Below are positions 14,296-15,187 of a stretch of DNA of 15,187 nucleotides, one piece after another; position 1 is the first letter of the stretch; every line of letters starts with the position of its first letter. The stretch lies in the NCBI GenBank assembly GCA_002394165.1, contig DGTA01000135.1, positions 1 through 15,187 on the forward strand. The letters are read 5' to 3'. This DNA comes from Lachnospiraceae bacterium UBA4348 (GTDB lineage Bacteria > Bacillota > Clostridia > Lachnospirales > Lachnospiraceae). The notes beneath the pieces are model-generated. The model saw only the letters and a program-made list of their open reading frames with translations. It did no database searches and had not been told where the DNA came from. Made by a program: the position numbers and the translations under genes.

Positions 14296-15187
14296 ATGGA
14301 TGGTTTTGTTCAAGCAGTTGAAAAGGTTAATGGTGCGGTCAACGGCTTTGTGTGGGGTCTGCCGATGCTGATCCTGCTGGTCGGTACGGGTATCCTGATG
14401 ACGATCCTGACGAAGGTCTTCCAGGTGACTCATATCCATCACTGGATGAAGAATACGATCGGCGGTGTGTTCCGTGATGAGCATGTCACGAAGCATACAG
14501 ACAAGGATGATAAGCAGATCAGCCAGTTCCAGAGCCTTTGCACGGCGCTCGCCGCAACGATCGGTACCGGCAATATCGCCGGTGTGGCGGCTGCTATTGC
14601 TGCCGGCGGCCCCGGTGCGATCTTCTGGATGTGGATCGTGGCTTTCTTCGGAATGATGACGAATTTCTCGGAGAATGTGCTGGGTATCTATTACAGACGC
14701 AAAAACATCCACGGTGAATGGTGCGGCGGTGCCATGTACTACTTAAGGGACGGTCTCGGAAACAAGAATAATTTCCGGACCATCGGTGTCGTGCTGGCTG
14801 TGCTGTTCTCGGCCTTCTGCGTGATCGCTTCCTTCGGCATCGGCAACATGAGCCAGGTCAATTCGATCGCCGCGAATATGAAAAATGCCTTTTCGCTGCC
14901 GCCCCTTGCAGTGGGCATCGTGCTTATGCTCATAGCCGGCCTGGTGATCGTGGGCGGTATTAAGAGGATCGCTTCCGTTACCGAAAAGCTGGTTCCGTTC
15001 ATGGCGATCGCATATGTAGTCGGCGCGCTGGTGATCGTGATCTGCAATGCAGGCCAGATCGGCCCGGTCTTTGCATCCATCTTCAAAGGTGCATTCGGCA
15101 TGAAGGCTGTCGGCGGCGGCATCGTGGGAAGCGGCGTGGCGATGGCTGTCCAGTGGGGTATGAAGAGAGGCGTGTTCTCCAACGAGG
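14296..15187 (+). CDS. AGCS sodium:alanine/glycine symporter, 3' end outside window
   Basis: The frame is open from the ATG at 14296 to the window end, giving 297 residues of a family usually near 450-500. The ribosome binding site is ggaaggaa, 8-9 nt upstream. Family landmarks are clear: an N-terminal helix (VWGLPMLILLVGTGILMTI), then QSLCTALAATIGTGNIAGVA followed by AAGGPGAIFWMW (the AGCS signature, residues about 78-116), then TNFSENVLGIYYR and GGAMYYLRDGLG. Later come ASFGIGNMSQVNSIA, VGGIKRIASVTEKLVPFMA and VGSGVAMAVQWGMKRGVFSNE. It imports alanine or glycine with sodium across the cytoplasmic membrane. The gene has its own promoter and no visible functional tie to the arabinoside operon; it follows a damaged region. 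Confidence 0.93.
   Translation, partial: MDGFVQAVEKVNGAVNGFVWGLPMLILLVGTGILMTILTKVFQVTHIHHWMKNTIGGVFRDEHVTKHTDKDDKQISQFQSLCTALAATIGTGNIAGVAAAIAAGGPGAIFWMWIVAFFGMMTNFSENVLGIYYRRKNIHGEWCGGAMYYLRDGLGNKNNFRTIGVVLAVLFSAFCVIASFGIGNMSQVNSIAANMKNAFSLPPLAVGIVLMLIAGLVIVGGIKRIASVTEKLVPFMAIAYVVGALVIVICNAGQIGPVFASIFKGAFGMKAVGGGIVGSGVAMAVQWGMKRGVFSNE

Noticed and set aside
14200..15182. Two minus-strand open frames opposite the AGCS symporter gene
   Set aside because: The plus strand encodes an unmistakable AGCS protein through the whole stretch; the reverse frames are low-complexity shadows.
1..15187. tRNA, rRNA and CRISPR arrays
   Set aside because: No tRNA or rRNA segments and no regularly spaced direct repeats were seen in reading the window; the dispersed repeats are irregularly placed and palindromic.

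Overview
The window looks like a low-redundancy, fairly GC-rich chromosome segment from an anaerobic gut or rumen Firmicute, most likely a clostridium of the Lachnospiraceae type. The reasons are strong AGGAGG ribosome binding sites, a CUT1 sugar ABC transporter without its own ATPase, glycoside hydrolases aimed at arabinose- or xylose-containing plant glycans, an iron-sulfur flavoprotein, and secreted modular proteins. The taxonomic call is inference from gene content, not from a marker gene.

Layout. Positions 1-5540 hold three plus-strand genes: the 3' part of a secreted-type peptidoglycan-binding protein with acidic low-complexity flanks, a GH43-type glycosidase with discoidin-like and FN3-like C-terminal domains, and an exported transglutaminase-like protein built from repeated modules of about 75 residues. 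A minus-strand gene at 5580-6881 encodes a tandem flavodoxin-fold/iron-sulfur flavoprotein. A divergent promoter region (6882-7163) carries a sigma-A-type promoter and two matching LacI-type operator candidates. It drives a compact operon (7164-13337): solute-binding protein, two permeases, a LacI-family regulator and a GH127 beta-L-arabinofuranosidase. The likely logic is import of an arabinose-containing oligosaccharide, intracellular hydrolysis by GH127, and derepression by the regulator encoded in the same operon.

The right end (13338-15187) is scarred. It has a probable transposase 5' remnant on the minus strand, a MATE transporter gene that keeps its promoter but stops after about 149 family-like residues, and then the start of an AGCS sodium:alanine/glycine symporter with its own promoter, cut by the window edge.

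The most unusual signal is a dispersed short repeat with a GGGACGG/CCGTCCC core and TGACA/TGTCA ends. It appears at five places (about 1646, 5538, 6936, 13334, 14148). At three gene ends the in-frame TGA stop codon is the TGA of the repeat, and the MATE gene breaks exactly at a repeat fragment.
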